Source of the DNA: an uncultured Sanguibacteroides sp.
GTDB taxonomy: Bacteria > Bacteroidota > Bacteroidia > Bacteroidales > Marinifilaceae
Assembly: GCF_900543425.1 (NCBI RefSeq)
Contig: NZ_UQRQ01000011.1
Span: 56,828 to 120,827, forward strand
DNA length: 64,000 nt
Reading direction: 5' to 3'
Part shown: positions 52,701 to 62,479 of the stretch, piece after piece
How the letters are laid out: each line of letters starts with the position of its first letter
How positions within the stretch are numbered: position 1 is the stretch's first letter
The notes under the pieces: model-generated
The model's database searches: none
What the model saw: only the letters and a program-made list of their open reading frames with translations
Told to the model about the DNA's origin: nothing
Program-made: the position numbers and the translations under genes

Positions 52701-53576
52701 ATGAAAAAAGTATTTGTATTTCCCGGACAGGGAGCCCAATTCGTCGGAATGGGTAAAGATCTATATGAAAATTCACCGGAGGCAAAAGAGTTATTCGAAC
52801 GTGCAAACGAAATCCTGGGATTTCGTATCACCGATTTAATGTTCAACGGAACGGAAGCGGATCTAAAGCAAACCAAAGTAACACAACCGGCTATCTTTCT
52901 TCATTCCGTGATATTAGCCAAATCGTTGAATGAAAAACCGGATATGGTCGCGGGGCATTCCTTAGGAGAGTTTTCCGCTTTGGTCGCCAATGGAGCCCTT
53001 TCATTTGAAGACGGTTTGAAATTAGTACATGCAAGAGCATTGGCCATGCAAAAAGCTTGTGAAGCCAATCCTTCAACGATGGCTGCAGTATTAGGCCTAC
53101 CCGACGAAACCGTAGAGAAGATTTTAGACGAAATCGACGAAGTTGTTGTTACGGCCAATTACAATTGTCCGGGACAACTCGTGATATCCGGCAGCAATAA
53201 AGGTATTGAGATCGCTTGTGAAAAATTAAAAGCTGCCGGGGCAAAAAGGGTACTCCCCCTGAATGTAGGAGGTGCTTTCCATTCCCCTTTAATGGAGCCG
53301 GCCCGCAAAGAATTGGCTGAAGCGATCATGAACACGAAATTCTCTCAACCCTCCTGTCCGGTATACCAAAATGTCAATGCCGCCCCCGTATCCGATCCGG
53401 AAGAGATTAAAACAAATCTAATCGCACAACTAACTGCTTCCGTACGCTGGACCCAAACAGTCCATAACATGTTATCAGACGGAGCTTCTTCTTTCCTTGA
53501 AATAGGACCGGGAAAAGTCTTACAAGGACTTATCAAAAAAGTAAATCCGGACGCAGAGACATCAGGAATACAATAA
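52701..53576 (+). CDS. fabD: Malonyl-CoA:ACP transacylase
   Basis: This 291-residue enzyme loads malonyl groups onto acyl carrier protein for fatty acid synthesis. FPGQGAQ is at 7-13, the nucleophile Ser87 in GHSLGEFSAL, and the catalytic histidine in GGAFHSPLM. Length is standard. It ends in a strong terminator. Confidence 0.96.
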   Translation: MKKVFVFPGQGAQFVGMGKDLYENSPEAKELFERANEILGFRITDLMFNGTEADLKQTKVTQPAIFLHSVILAKSLNEKPDMVAGHSLGEFSALVANGALSFEDGLKLVHARALAMQKACEANPSTMAAVLGLPDETVEKILDEIDEVVVTANYNCPGQLVISGSNKGIEIACEKLKAAGAKRVLPLNVGGAFHSPLMEPARKELAEAIMNTKFSQPSCPVYQNVNAAPVSDPEEIKTNLIAQLTASVRWTQTVHNMLSDGASSFLEIGPGKVLQGLIKKVNPDAETSGIQ

Positions 53577-53580
53577 ATGA

Positions 53581-53618
53581 TTTTAAAGCCTCCCGGATGG
53601 GGGGCTTTAAAATTTTTT
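53581..53618 (+). terminator. Terminator of fabD
   Basis: A 14-bp stem (TTTTAAAGCCTCCC / GGGGGGCTTTAAAA, one G-U) with loop GGAT is followed by a T-run, starting five bases after the fabD stop. Confidence 0.92.
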
Positions 53619-53666
53619 GTATCTTTATTCCCCGATTTACGGTCGCGTCATTCAATTGAGATCATT

Positions 53667-55769
53667 ATGTCAAATAGCACAAGGAATAACAAGCATCGCA
53701 GGCTACAACATTTTTTCAAAATAGTCATAATCATTATTATTTGTGGCATCATCGTATCCTTATTACCTAAAATAGAAGGATTTAAATATACTTATCAAAA
53801 AGGAATGCCCTGGAGATACGGAACCTTAACCTCTCCTATGGATTTCCCCATACATAAAACGTCCCAGGAAAAAATGTCCGAAATTGAAAAAGTCAAGAAA
53901 GAGCAATTACCTATTTTCAATTTCAACGAAGCATTAATTACCGGACAACTAAATAAATTTTCAGAAAAGATCAACGATTTAAAAAATAGAGACAATAGTG
54001 AAGCCATTCAGCAAATCATCACGAAATTAAAAGAGATCTACCAGAAGGGCATCATTCTTTTGCCCGAGAAATTAAGCAAAAGTGACATTAAATCTATTCT
54101 CGTCGTAAAAAATAACATCGCTTTCGAAGAAAATTTCGAACAGGTATACACGCTTAAAAAGGCATATGAAACATTGACCGATTATATTCATAAACTGAAT
54201 ATATCTCAAGAAGCAAAAGAGAAATTAATCGGAATGGATCTGAATAATTACCTGATTCCGAATCTGGAATATGATGCACTAAAAACAGGCTTGGCCTTAG
54301 ACAATGCGATCAAGAATATCAGTCCGACACAAGGAATGGTCCGGAAGGGAGAGGTTATTATTTCAAAAGAAGAGTTGGTTACTCCGGAAAAATACAAGAT
54401 ATTGGAATCATTCAAAATCGAACACGAACAAGATCTCGGTTCCTCCGGTGACAGGATAAAAATGATCGTTGCACAAACAATCCTGACCCTGATAGCCCTT
54501 ATCAGTTTCTCTATTTTTCTTTATTTCTCAAGGAAGCGGCTTTTTTACAACAACAAAGATTTCCTGTTCCTTTACAGCATGTTCCTGCTCACGATCCTAT
54601 TAGGAAGTCTTTCTTACTTCCGGGATATTAATATCTTGGCTATTCCTGTACTTTTTTGCCCGATTATCGTGAATATTTTATTCGGTCCCCGCCCGGCATT
54701 GTACCTATTAATCGGCACAAGTATGTTGGTATCTTACTATTCGCCGAATAGCTACATGTACCTTTTTATGCAGATATCCGCCGGTATCGTTGCCATTTTT
54801 AGTTTATCACAATTACAACGCCGCGGGCAACTATTTTTGGCTATCGCTTTTATTTTTATCACCTATACCCTCGTTTACGGGGCATTTGCCCTCATACAAA
54901 ACGGGACCATATTACCTCGTCAGCTTTTCGATATCATCTTTTTAATGATTAATGTGCTTTTGCTTAGCCTGACTTATCCGGTACTTTATTTAGTAGAAAA
55001 ACTATTCGGTTATACTTCCGAAATCAGTTTGATGGAGTTCTCCAATCCGAACCATCCTGTTTTACGTACGCTAACCAGAAAAGCCCCCGGAACCTTTCAG
55101 CATTCACTAATGGTAGCCAATCTGGCAGAAGAAGCCATATATCATATCGGAGGAAGCCCTCTATTAGCCCGGACCGGAGCCCTGTATCACGACATCGGGA
55201 AAACCTACGATCCAATCATGTTTATCGAAAACCAATCCGGGGGAATCAGTCCACACAAGGCATTGGATTTTGATGAAAGTGCACAAATCATTATCGGACA
55301 CGTAACGAAAGGTGTCGAATTAGCTAATAAATACAAATTACCGGAAGCTATAATCAATTTTATCCGTACTCACCACGGTAAAAGTAAAGTCAAGTATTTT
55401 TATTATTCATACAAGAATAAATACCCCGATAAAGAGATTGACGAAGAGCTCTTTACTTACCCGGGACCCGATCCTATGAGTAAAGAGTGTACTGTTGTTA
55501 TGATGGCAGATGCGGTGGAAGCTGCCTCTCGCGCATTAGAAATAAAAAATGAAGAGAATATTGCAAAACTGGTAAATAATATCATTGATGACCAACTTAA
55601 AGAAGGAAGATTTGCCAATGCCGACATCACGTTCAAAGATATCTCTACGGTAAAAAGAGTATACACGGAAATGTTAGTCAATGTGTATCATGCCCGTATT
55701 GCTTATCCAAAATTAAAACAACAAGATAGTAAATCTACAGATCATGAGTCAAAAACCGATAACGATTAA
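53667..55769 (+). CDS. 7TM-HD family phosphohydrolase, PgpH-like
   Basis: From the ATG at 53667 the protein has 700 residues; the 30 upstream codons overlap the fabD terminator and are rejected. An N-terminal membrane segment, an extracytoplasmic domain of about 230 residues, seven membrane segments, and a C-terminal HD domain (HSLMVANLAEEA, ALYHDIGKT, HHGKSKVKYF) give the 7TM-HD layout. PgpH-type members hydrolyse c-di-AMP. Its end overlaps the next gene by 26 bp. Confidence 0.9.
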   Translation: MSNSTRNNKHRRLQHFFKIVIIIIICGIIVSLLPKIEGFKYTYQKGMPWRYGTLTSPMDFPIHKTSQEKMSEIEKVKKEQLPIFNFNEALITGQLNKFSEKINDLKNRDNSEAIQQIITKLKEIYQKGIILLPEKLSKSDIKSILVVKNNIAFEENFEQVYTLKKAYETLTDYIHKLNISQEAKEKLIGMDLNNYLIPNLEYDALKTGLALDNAIKNISPTQGMVRKGEVIISKEELVTPEKYKILESFKIEHEQDLGSSGDRIKMIVAQTILTLIALISFSIFLYFSRKRLFYNNKDFLFLYSMFLLTILLGSLSYFRDINILAIPVLFCPIIVNILFGPRPALYLLIGTSMLVSYYSPNSYMYLFMQISAGIVAIFSLSQLQRRGQLFLAIAFIFITYTLVYGAFALIQNGTILPRQLFDIIFLMINVLLLSLTYPVLYLVEKLFGYTSEISLMEFSNPNHPVLRTLTRKAPGTFQHSLMVANLAEEAIYHIGGSPLLARTGALYHDIGKTYDPIMFIENQSGGISPHKALDFDESAQIIIGHVTKGVELANKYKLPEAIINFIRTHHGKSKVKYFYYSYKNKYPDKEIDEELFTYPGPDPMSKECTVVMMADAVEAASRALEIKNEENIAKLVNNIIDDQLKEGRFANADITFKDISTVKRVYTEMLVNVYHARIAYPKLKQQDSKSTDHESKTDND

Positions 55770-56787
55770 AGACCTTGCCGAACAATTGAATATTTCCGTC
55801 TCTACCGTATCCAGAGCACTAAAAGATAATCACGAAATTAGTGAAAAGACCCGGAAAGCCGTGCAAGACCTGGCGAAAAAGGTAGGTTATAAGCCTAATC
55901 CTATTGCTGTAGCCTTAAAAACGCATAAAAGTTATACGATCGGAGTTATCGTTCCCCAAATCGTCAGCACTTTTTTCGCAACTGTAGTAAAAACGATCGA
56001 AGAAGTTGCCGATAAGTACGGATACAACGTATTAGTCAGCTCCTCTAACGAGAGTTTTAAAAAAGAAATGAAAAGTATCGATATCTTATTGGGTACCCGG
56101 GCGGATGGCATCATCTTATCTTTAGCTCATGAGACTCACACGTTCGATCATATTAAAAATATACAGGATGCAGGGATTCCAGTCGTTCTATTCGACCGGA
56201 CAACCGATAAATTTGAAATTTCAAGAGTTGTAACAGATGGACTGACCGCTGCCTTCCAAGCAGTTCAACACCTTGTGGAGACCGGTGCAAAAAAGATTTT
56301 TATACTTACAGGACCGAAACAAATTGCAATCGGAGGCAATCGAATGAAAGGATACTTGAAAGCAATGGAAAGTAATCGCTTGGAAGTAAAACCTCACTAT
56401 ATCTGTCATTGTGATGATTATACGGAGCAGGCCGGCAAAAAAGCCGTTCAGCAGATCATTGCCGCAAAAGATATTCCGGAGGCGATATTCGGAATCAACG
56501 ACGATTTAATTATCGGGGCAATCGAGGCCTTGAAAGAAGCAGGTTTACGTATACCGGAAGACGTCGCCTTAGTTGGTTTCTCCAACACGAAACGTTCCAG
56601 ATATATGTCGCCCACCGTTAGTTCCATCAATCAATTCCCGGAAAAAATAGGGAAAATTGCGGCTGAACTCCTTTTTGAACAAATCTTAGATAATAGACAT
56701 GCAAAAATAAGAGAAGAGATCGTGAATTGTGAATTAATTGTTCGGGACTCGTCAAACCGTAAACGACAAGTATTACATAATAATTAA
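55744..56787 (+). CDS. LacI-family transcriptional regulator
   Basis: This 347-residue regulator has the LacI HTH and hinge (ITIKDLAEQLNISVSTVSRAL ... YKPNPIA) and a periplasmic-binding-protein-like sensor domain (YTIGVIVPQIVSTFFATVV). Its effector is unknown; no sugar genes flank it. It overlaps the 7TM-HD gene by 26 bp, so the two are co-transcribed. This is an odd pairing of c-di-AMP turnover with a sugar-type regulator. Confidence 0.92.
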   Translation: MSQKPITIKDLAEQLNISVSTVSRALKDNHEISEKTRKAVQDLAKKVGYKPNPIAVALKTHKSYTIGVIVPQIVSTFFATVVKTIEEVADKYGYNVLVSSSNESFKKEMKSIDILLGTRADGIILSLAHETHTFDHIKNIQDAGIPVVLFDRTTDKFEISRVVTDGLTAAFQAVQHLVETGAKKIFILTGPKQIAIGGNRMKGYLKAMESNRLEVKPHYICHCDDYTEQAGKKAVQQIIAAKDIPEAIFGINDDLIIGAIEALKEAGLRIPEDVALVGFSNTKRSRYMSPTVSSINQFPEKIGKIAAELLFEQILDNRHAKIREEIVNCELIVRDSSNRKRQVLHNN

Positions 56788-56903
56788 TCATATTTAAAGT
56801 TAGGAGACTAAAACCTTGTTAATCACATGGTTAAATATTGTTAAACCACCTATAGCCCAAAACTACATCATTAAATTTGTAGGAAACTAATAGCAGCAGC
56901 CCA

Positions 56904-57827
56904 ATGGATATCGTCGTTGAAAATTTAACCAAGTCTTTTGAACGTAAAAAAGCCGTGGAATCGATCTCTTTCACAGCCAAGAAAGGAGAAATTCTCGGTT
57001 TTTTAGGGCCGAATGGAGCTGGCAAAACAACCATCATGAAGATTCTTTCCGGATTTCTTTATCCGGACGAAGGAAATATTTTTTACGGAAATTACTCCAT
57101 ATATAAACACAAGGCAAAAATTAAAAGAACAATCGGTTATCTGGCAGAACACAATCCGTTATATAACGAAATGAACGTCATTGACTTCTTATTCTTTATT
57201 GCCAAGCTATACAACATTCCCCGCTATAAAACGACAGCCAGAGTATTGGATATGTTACGTCTATGCGGCCTGGAAAATGAGAAACACAAGTTAATTAGAG
57301 AACTATCCAAAGGATATTGTCAACGTCTCGGAATGGCCCAGGCTCTCATTCATGATCCAGATATTCTCATCTTGGATGAACCGACGACCGGTCTTGACCC
57401 GAATCAGATCATCGAGATCCGGGATATCATCAAAAAAGTAAAAGAGGATAAAACAATCATACTAAGTTCACACGTTCTCGCCGAAATCGAAACGACTTGC
57501 GATCGTGTTATGATCATGAGCCACGGAAAAATAGTCGCGGACGGTACCGCTTCGGAACTTCGTAAAAAATCAGCTTCTGAACATTGTCTTCGATTAGCAA
57601 TAAAAGGAGGAGAAACCAATCACATTTATGAAGCGCTCTCTTTATTACCTCAAATAAAAAATATTGACAAATTAAATAGGCAAACATTCGAATTAGAATA
57701 CACCCCAGGGGAAGAGATCGAAAAGATCATATTTGACTTATGCCATAATAACAATTGGTATATCACTGAATTGACCCCTATACAAGCGCGTCTGGAAGAT
57801 ATATTTCATAAAGTCACTCAAAATTAG
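56904..57827 (+). CDS. gldA: GldA-type ABC transporter ATP-binding subunit
   Basis: This 307-residue ATPase has Walker A GPNGAGKTT (35-43), signature LSKGYCQRLG and Walker B ILILDEPTTGLDP, plus the C-terminal extension of the GldA group. It is the first of three genes with gldF and gldG, separated by 4 bp. In flavobacteria the complex supports gliding; in Bacteroidales its role is unclear. A -7-like TAAATTTG lies about 28 bp upstream. Confidence 0.9.
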   Translation: MDIVVENLTKSFERKKAVESISFTAKKGEILGFLGPNGAGKTTIMKILSGFLYPDEGNIFYGNYSIYKHKAKIKRTIGYLAEHNPLYNEMNVIDFLFFIAKLYNIPRYKTTARVLDMLRLCGLENEKHKLIRELSKGYCQRLGMAQALIHDPDILILDEPTTGLDPNQIIEIRDIIKKVKEDKTIILSSHVLAEIETTCDRVMIMSHGKIVADGTASELRKKSASEHCLRLAIKGGETNHIYEALSLLPQIKNIDKLNRQTFELEYTPGEEIEKIIFDLCHNNNWYITELTPIQARLEDIFHKVTQN

Positions 57828-57831
57828 AGGT

Positions 57832-58572
57832 ATGCGTACAGTTAGGATATTAGTAAACAAAGAACTGAAGATTACATTTAACTCCATACTCATTTACATC
57901 GCTCTCATCGTTTTTTTTGGAGTGACAGGCTTTATATGCTGGTTTTCCTGGTCAAATATATTCTCTATCGGACTCGTCCCTCTTAGCTATCTTTTCAATA
58001 TCTTTTACTGGGCCTTATTTTTTCTAATCCCTTTTCTCACCATGAAAAGTATAGCGGAGGAACGCAAGGTGGGTACTTATGAACTCCTCCTATCCAAACC
58101 CATTACAACATGGCAGATCATCTGGGGAAAGTTTTGTGCTATTCTATTACAGGTCACTCTTTGTTTGGTATTAACACTCTCTTATTATATTACCCTTGCC
58201 TACTTAGGGCATATCGATCATGCGGTAGGTATATGCGGTTATATAGGGCTAATTTTAGTAAGTAGTTGCTACATCAGTATCGGTATGTTCGCCTCTTCCC
58301 TTACCAGTAACCCTCTATTTGCGTTTTTCATCAGCATCGGAGTAGGACTTTGTTTTCAAAAATTATTCGAATGGATTGCAGAATTATTCGAGACAGGGCT
58401 CCTGACAAATATTTTTCATTATCTTGCCATGGGAGAACATTTTGATTCATTCTCGCGCGGAATCATCGATACAAAAGATATCATCTATTTCTTTTCAATT
58501 ATTATTCTATTTCTTACCCTGACGAAATACGTCATGAATAAGAGTAGAATTCAACCTAAAAAAAATAACTGA
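57832..58572 (+). CDS. gldF: GldF-type ABC transporter permease
   Basis: This 246-residue protein has six membrane segments and the conserved loop RKVGTYELLLSKPITTWQIIWGK of the GldF/ABC-2 group. It shares its last base with the gldG start region, so the genes are translationally coupled. Confidence 0.9.
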   Translation: MRTVRILVNKELKITFNSILIYIALIVFFGVTGFICWFSWSNIFSIGLVPLSYLFNIFYWALFFLIPFLTMKSIAEERKVGTYELLLSKPITTWQIIWGKFCAILLQVTLCLVLTLSYYITLAYLGHIDHAVGICGYIGLILVSSCYISIGMFASSLTSNPLFAFFISIGVGLCFQKLFEWIAELFETGLLTNIFHYLAMGEHFDSFSRGIIDTKDIIYFFSIIILFLTLTKYVMNKSRIQPKKNN

Positions 58573-60050
58573 TGAGAAACAAGCTATTTTACCATCCGGC
58601 TTATTTGATCATTCTATTGATTATAGTAAATATCATAGCTTATTTTGTATTCGTAAGAATTGACATGACTTCGAATAAAAAATACTCGCTAAGTCAGGTA
58701 AGTAAATCTTTTATTAAAAAAACGGATAAAGACATCACAATCGATCTTTATATCTCTCAAGATATCAGTCAGGAAAAGAAAAAATTAGAGAAAGAATTCA
58801 AGAACCTGCTCAAAGAATATAAAAGCCTCAGTAATAAAAGTTTCACCATAAACACAATCGATCCGGACAACGAGGAAAAAAGAAATGCGGCATTAGAAGC
58901 CGGCATTGAATATATTCCACAGGAGATCAATGAGATTTTTACCCAAACCGTATTCTTCGGTGCGACTATCAAAATAGGAGATCGAAGAACGACTATTCCT
59001 TACCTCTCCTCACATATGTCCATGGAATACGAAATGACCCGAATACTGAAAGAGGCCTGCGATACCTTAAAACCCAGAATCGGCTTTTTGCGGGGACATA
59101 ACGAAATACCATTAAGCAATATATCCCATGTAATCAACGAACTTTCATCTATGGGACATATTGATTTCATATACATTGACCAGTTCACGAATTTAAACGA
59201 TTATAAAGTAATCTGCATTGTCGGCCCTGAAGAAAAATTTCTTCCTCGACAGATTCGTCGCCTGGAAGAATACCTGGAGCAAGGAGGACGTCTTTATATC
59301 GCGTTAAATCATGCCGTGGGCCAAATTGGCCATAACCAAAACAGCGGATTTATCAACCAAGTGGGTATCGAAGAGATGCTGGAAAATTTCGGATTAAAAA
59401 TCGAATACGATTTTGTCGTAGACAGAAGCTGTGGTACAGTAACCATTCAACAATACCAATTCAGACATACGACGATCTTTCCTTACATGCCGATTATCCG
59501 AAATTTCAGTAAACATATCATTACCAAAGGATTAAATGCCATAGCTCTCCGCTTTGCCAGTAGCATTAAGAATGTAAAGACAACCCATCCTTATATATTT
59601 ACTTCCTTAGCCAAAACCTCTTCTATTTCAGGCGTCGAAGCAATACCTGTATTCTTTAACCTGATGAAGACCTGGACAAAGCATGATTTTAATCACCCGA
59701 ACAATACCGTCGCAGCCTTACTTACCAATGAAGATAATAATAGCGCGATAGTTGTGATCACGAATGCCGACTTTATGCAAAATGATTTTTACAACTTCTT
59801 TATCAACGACAATATCACTTTCGCTGTAAATTCTATTGAATGGCTGGCTGACGATTCCGGATTAATCAATCTGAGAAATAAATTTATTACCCATCATGTA
59901 CTGCCTCCCATCAGTGACGGGACCAAAATATTTTGCAAAAACTTCAATTTCTTTCTTCCTATTTTAGTCATCCTCACTCTCGCCTTCTTTATGTATAGAA
60001 AGAGTAAGATCAAACGTTTACGGCGCTCACAACCCGGGTATATCGATTGA
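58572..60050 (+). CDS. gldG: GldG-type ABC transporter auxiliary protein
   Basis: This 492-residue protein has an N-terminal membrane segment (about 10-28), a large soluble region with the ABC_transp_aux pattern (KKYSLSQVSKSFIKKTDKDI ... IGFLRGHNE), and a C-terminal membrane segment (about 463-481). It completes the GldA-GldF-GldG set. No further gene of the operon follows. Confidence 0.9.
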   Translation: MRNKLFYHPAYLIILLIIVNIIAYFVFVRIDMTSNKKYSLSQVSKSFIKKTDKDITIDLYISQDISQEKKKLEKEFKNLLKEYKSLSNKSFTINTIDPDNEEKRNAALEAGIEYIPQEINEIFTQTVFFGATIKIGDRRTTIPYLSSHMSMEYEMTRILKEACDTLKPRIGFLRGHNEIPLSNISHVINELSSMGHIDFIYIDQFTNLNDYKVICIVGPEEKFLPRQIRRLEEYLEQGGRLYIALNHAVGQIGHNQNSGFINQVGIEEMLENFGLKIEYDFVVDRSCGTVTIQQYQFRHTTIFPYMPIIRNFSKHIITKGLNAIALRFASSIKNVKTTHPYIFTSLAKTSSISGVEAIPVFFNLMKTWTKHDFNHPNNTVAALLTNEDNNSAIVVITNADFMQNDFYNFFINDNITFAVNSIEWLADDSGLINLRNKFITHHVLPPISDGTKIFCKNFNFFLPILVILTLAFFMYRKSKIKRLRRSQPGYID

Positions 60051-60545
60051 TAATCCGACATTGCAAATGAAGGAGATTAAAAAAATCCAGGAATTTACGA
60101 TAGGAAGACCCTGCGATTTATAAAAAAAATTATTACAATGATGGTTTACCTCTTTTATCAACAATCGAATTATAACTCTCCGAGTTTATTATTTGGTTGA
60201 TATTAGATAAGTTCTTCTTTATAGCCCTTACCTTTAAAATTTCGAATGGCAATATTTTAATTCACTCTTATATTTTTGATATCACTCCGATGCCGATCAC
60301 CTCAAAAACTTGTAATATATAAATATACTGCTGTTTCGCAACTATTATCGAAATAGCCAATATCCCTCGATTACTCAAATAAAAAGTAGTATTTTTTCAA
60401 CCCTTGCCTCTCGTTCTCTATTTGCCAATTGAAAACTCTATTCGACACCTTCCCCCAAAAGACAATTACATTTTCGAACGAACTTTCACAGTTATTCTTT
60501 CCTATATCCGATCGATAATTTCTACCCCATCACCTTCTACTCTTT
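60051..60545. other. AT-rich intergenic region, nothing recognised
   Basis: About 495 bp between gldG and the convergent kinase gene. I see no convincing gene, RNA or strong hairpin. The only sizeable frame (60404-60679) is antisense to the kinase gene over its end and lacks domain character. Confidence 0.5.
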
Positions 60546-61457
60546 TCACTCGTTTTCATCTGTTCTATCTCTTATGTATGCTCTTAAATCGTTCCAGTCA
60601 CACAAGTCCTCCTGTTTACAGTTCTCTTGAATATAGTCTTGGATGGCTTGCCCGGAAGACAAGATTTCATCATTTCTAAAGTTTATTAATTCGCATGGTA
60701 ACAAAGAAATTCGCTCTATGATCGAATTCAACACCCTTTTATGCCCGTCGTAAATATAAAATTTGTTATTGAATACGATGACTTTAATGGGGTCTTCAAG
60801 ATAACGATCTAACCCTTTCGATTCATTACCGATAGATTGAATATTTTCGAAAGACAAATTTCCACTACTTTTTGTCGGCATAAGCGTATAGGGAGACAAC
60901 CAAATTTCATTGGATGAGATTCTATTTTGATAATTTGCAATAATAATGTCAGCAATTGTCGATGGTGAAGAATAACTTGTATCCACCACCAAATTATAAT
61001 TTGAAAGATTCTCTAAATCGACGTCATATTGAACCTTAAATCTATGCACTTCGCTTTTTCGGCGTTGAATGATATTAGCTAAAGCAGTTCCTATATTTTC
61101 ATGTTTTTCATTGATTCTTCCCACATCATTATAAACACGCTCAGCCGCAATTTCGTCTTTTACGTACAAATATACTTTAAAAGATTGCGGAATAAAATGC
61201 CAAGCTAACCTGGAGTCAAATATTTTAGGATTTGGCTTTAAACCTTCATTTTTAACAAAATCATCCAATTCATAGTCAAATTCAGGGTGTGTTTCCATGT
61301 ATTTATTGAAATCATTTGTACTCATTCCATAATCTTGAGCCATTCTCCTTAATAGGCTTCCAATAGATTCAACTTCCAAGCCCAAACGTTCTTTCAAAAT
61401 AGAGGAAACAACACTTTTACCACTTCCCAAACTTCCTGTTATCGTAATATGTCTCAT
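60546..61457 (-). CDS. P-loop nucleotide kinase fused to a ParB-like domain
   Basis: This 303-residue protein has a cytidylate-kinase-like N-terminal half: Walker A GSLGSGKS (8-15), DSRLAWHF near 81-88, and basic lid residues RRKSEVHR. The second half (about 188-265) carries FENIQSIGN ... IYDGHKRVLNSI ... LPCELI, resembling the ParB/Srx fold, whose members bind or use CTP, ATP or serine. I do not know a characterised homologue. It stands alone between gldG and tRNA-Arg. Confidence 0.65.
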   Translation of the reverse strand: MRHITITGSLGSGKSVVSSILKERLGLEVESIGSLLRRMAQDYGMSTNDFNKYMETHPEFDYELDDFVKNEGLKPNPKIFDSRLAWHFIPQSFKVYLYVKDEIAAERVYNDVGRINEKHENIGTALANIIQRRKSEVHRFKVQYDVDLENLSNYNLVVDTSYSSPSTIADIIIANYQNRISSNEIWLSPYTLMPTKSSGNLSFENIQSIGNESKGLDRYLEDPIKVIVFNNKFYIYDGHKRVLNSIIERISLLPCELINFRNDEILSSGQAIQDYIQENCKQEDLCDWNDLRAYIRDRTDENE

Positions 61458-61680
61458 GTGTAAACATTGAAATATTAAATACTTATATCATTTTACCTAC
61501 CTGCCCGTAGAAAGGTATAAATATAGTATTATTTTATTTTAATACGGTTCTCAAGATGTTTAATTTCAATTTACACCGAGAAATACCTATTCAAAATCAA
61601 CTATCAAAATAAAATAACAGGATACTATAATGAAAATGGAAGCTTGTTACACCTGTATTAAAAACAAGTAAAGTATAAAT
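61458..61680. other. Intergenic region, nothing recognised
   Basis: AT-rich sequence between the kinase gene and the tRNA terminator; no gene or clear structure seen. Confidence 0.4.
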
Positions 61681-61719
61681 AAAAAAGGAGTAAAAATCTC
61701 AATTATTGATTTTCACTCC
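61681..61719 (-). terminator. Terminator of tRNA-Arg
   Basis: On the minus strand GGAGTGAAAATC / GATTTTTACTCC (one G-U) is followed by TTTTTT, seven bases after the tRNA end. Confidence 0.85.
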
Positions 61720-61725
61720 ATTTCG

Positions 61726-61798
61726 TGAACTCGGCGGGAGTCGAACCCACAACCTCTTGGGCCGTAACCAAGTGCTCTATCCATTAAGCTACGAGTCC
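61726..61798 (-). tRNA. tRNA-Arg(ACG)
   Basis: The cloverleaf is complete: acceptor GGACTCG / CGAGTTC with one G-U, D arm GCTTAATGGATAGAGC, anticodon stem CTTGG / CCAAG with loop TTACGGC (anticodon ACG), and T arm GTGGG-TTCGACT-CCCGC. CCA is not encoded. A34 would be modified to inosine. Confidence 0.96.
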
Positions 61799-61962
61799 TT
61801 CTCGTTTTGCGATGCAAAGATAGATAAACTTTGATGAACCTGCAAGTCTTTATTTGATTTTTTTCAAATAGTTTTTTTATCTCTAAAAAGAAGAAAATGG
61901 TCCGAATCTTGTTTTAATTATTATTTTTGTAAGGGGTTGTTCAATGATTAATATTAGATTGT

Positions 61963-62472
61963 ATGTTTAAAAAAATATTCAGGAGATTGAAGAGATGGAA
62001 TTTGAAAGGAAAGCAAATGGAATTCGAAAGAAAATTGTCCTTTCATAATTTTAGGACAGCACGGAATTGTATGATTTTCTGGGTTGAAAGTGATGTCCCG
62101 TCTGACAAAATAGAAAGATTAAGGAATCTTTTATCGGAATACATGAATGTAGAGGCATTGGCTTTTCTTGAATTAGGGCGATCTATGCCTGCAATGCCGA
62201 AGACATTTTGCGTAAACGAGAATAGCATTTCATATAGTGGAAAGTTTTCGGACAGTAAATTAAAAGAGTGCATAGAGAATGCTTACGATTTATGGATTGA
62301 TTTATCATTGAAACCTAATGCTCTATCTGACTATATCGTGAGAAATTCCAAGGCGAAATGTAAGATAGGCATGGGACGAAATAGTTTCGAGAATGATATT
62401 ATATTCGAAGATGTAAACGATATTGATACGTTTACAGAACGTATTTCAAGGTTATTGAATAAAGTAAATTAA
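61963..62472 (+). CDS. Conserved Bacteroidetes protein (DUF6913-like), coupled to dapA
   Basis: This 169-residue soluble protein has a basic N-terminus and motifs RTARNCMIFWVESDV and LDLSLKPNALSDYI-like sequence (actual IDLSLKPNALSDYI), a pattern I associate with small DUF6913 proteins found beside dapA. Function unknown. It ends seven bases before the dapA ATG, so they form one operon. Confidence 0.7.
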   Translation: MFKKIFRRLKRWNLKGKQMEFERKLSFHNFRTARNCMIFWVESDVPSDKIERLRNLLSEYMNVEALAFLELGRSMPAMPKTFCVNENSISYSGKFSDSKLKECIENAYDLWIDLSLKPNALSDYIVRNSKAKCKIGMGRNSFENDIIFEDVNDIDTFTERISRLLNKVN

Positions 62473-62479
62473 GTATAAA

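Noticed and set aside
60404..60679. 91-codon open frame after gldG
   Set aside because: It overlaps the kinase gene antisense and its composition is that of a shadow frame.
61726..61798. tRNA-Arg as integration site of an element with the neighbouring kinase gene
   Set aside because: No partial repeat of the tRNA 3' end and no integrase were found nearby.
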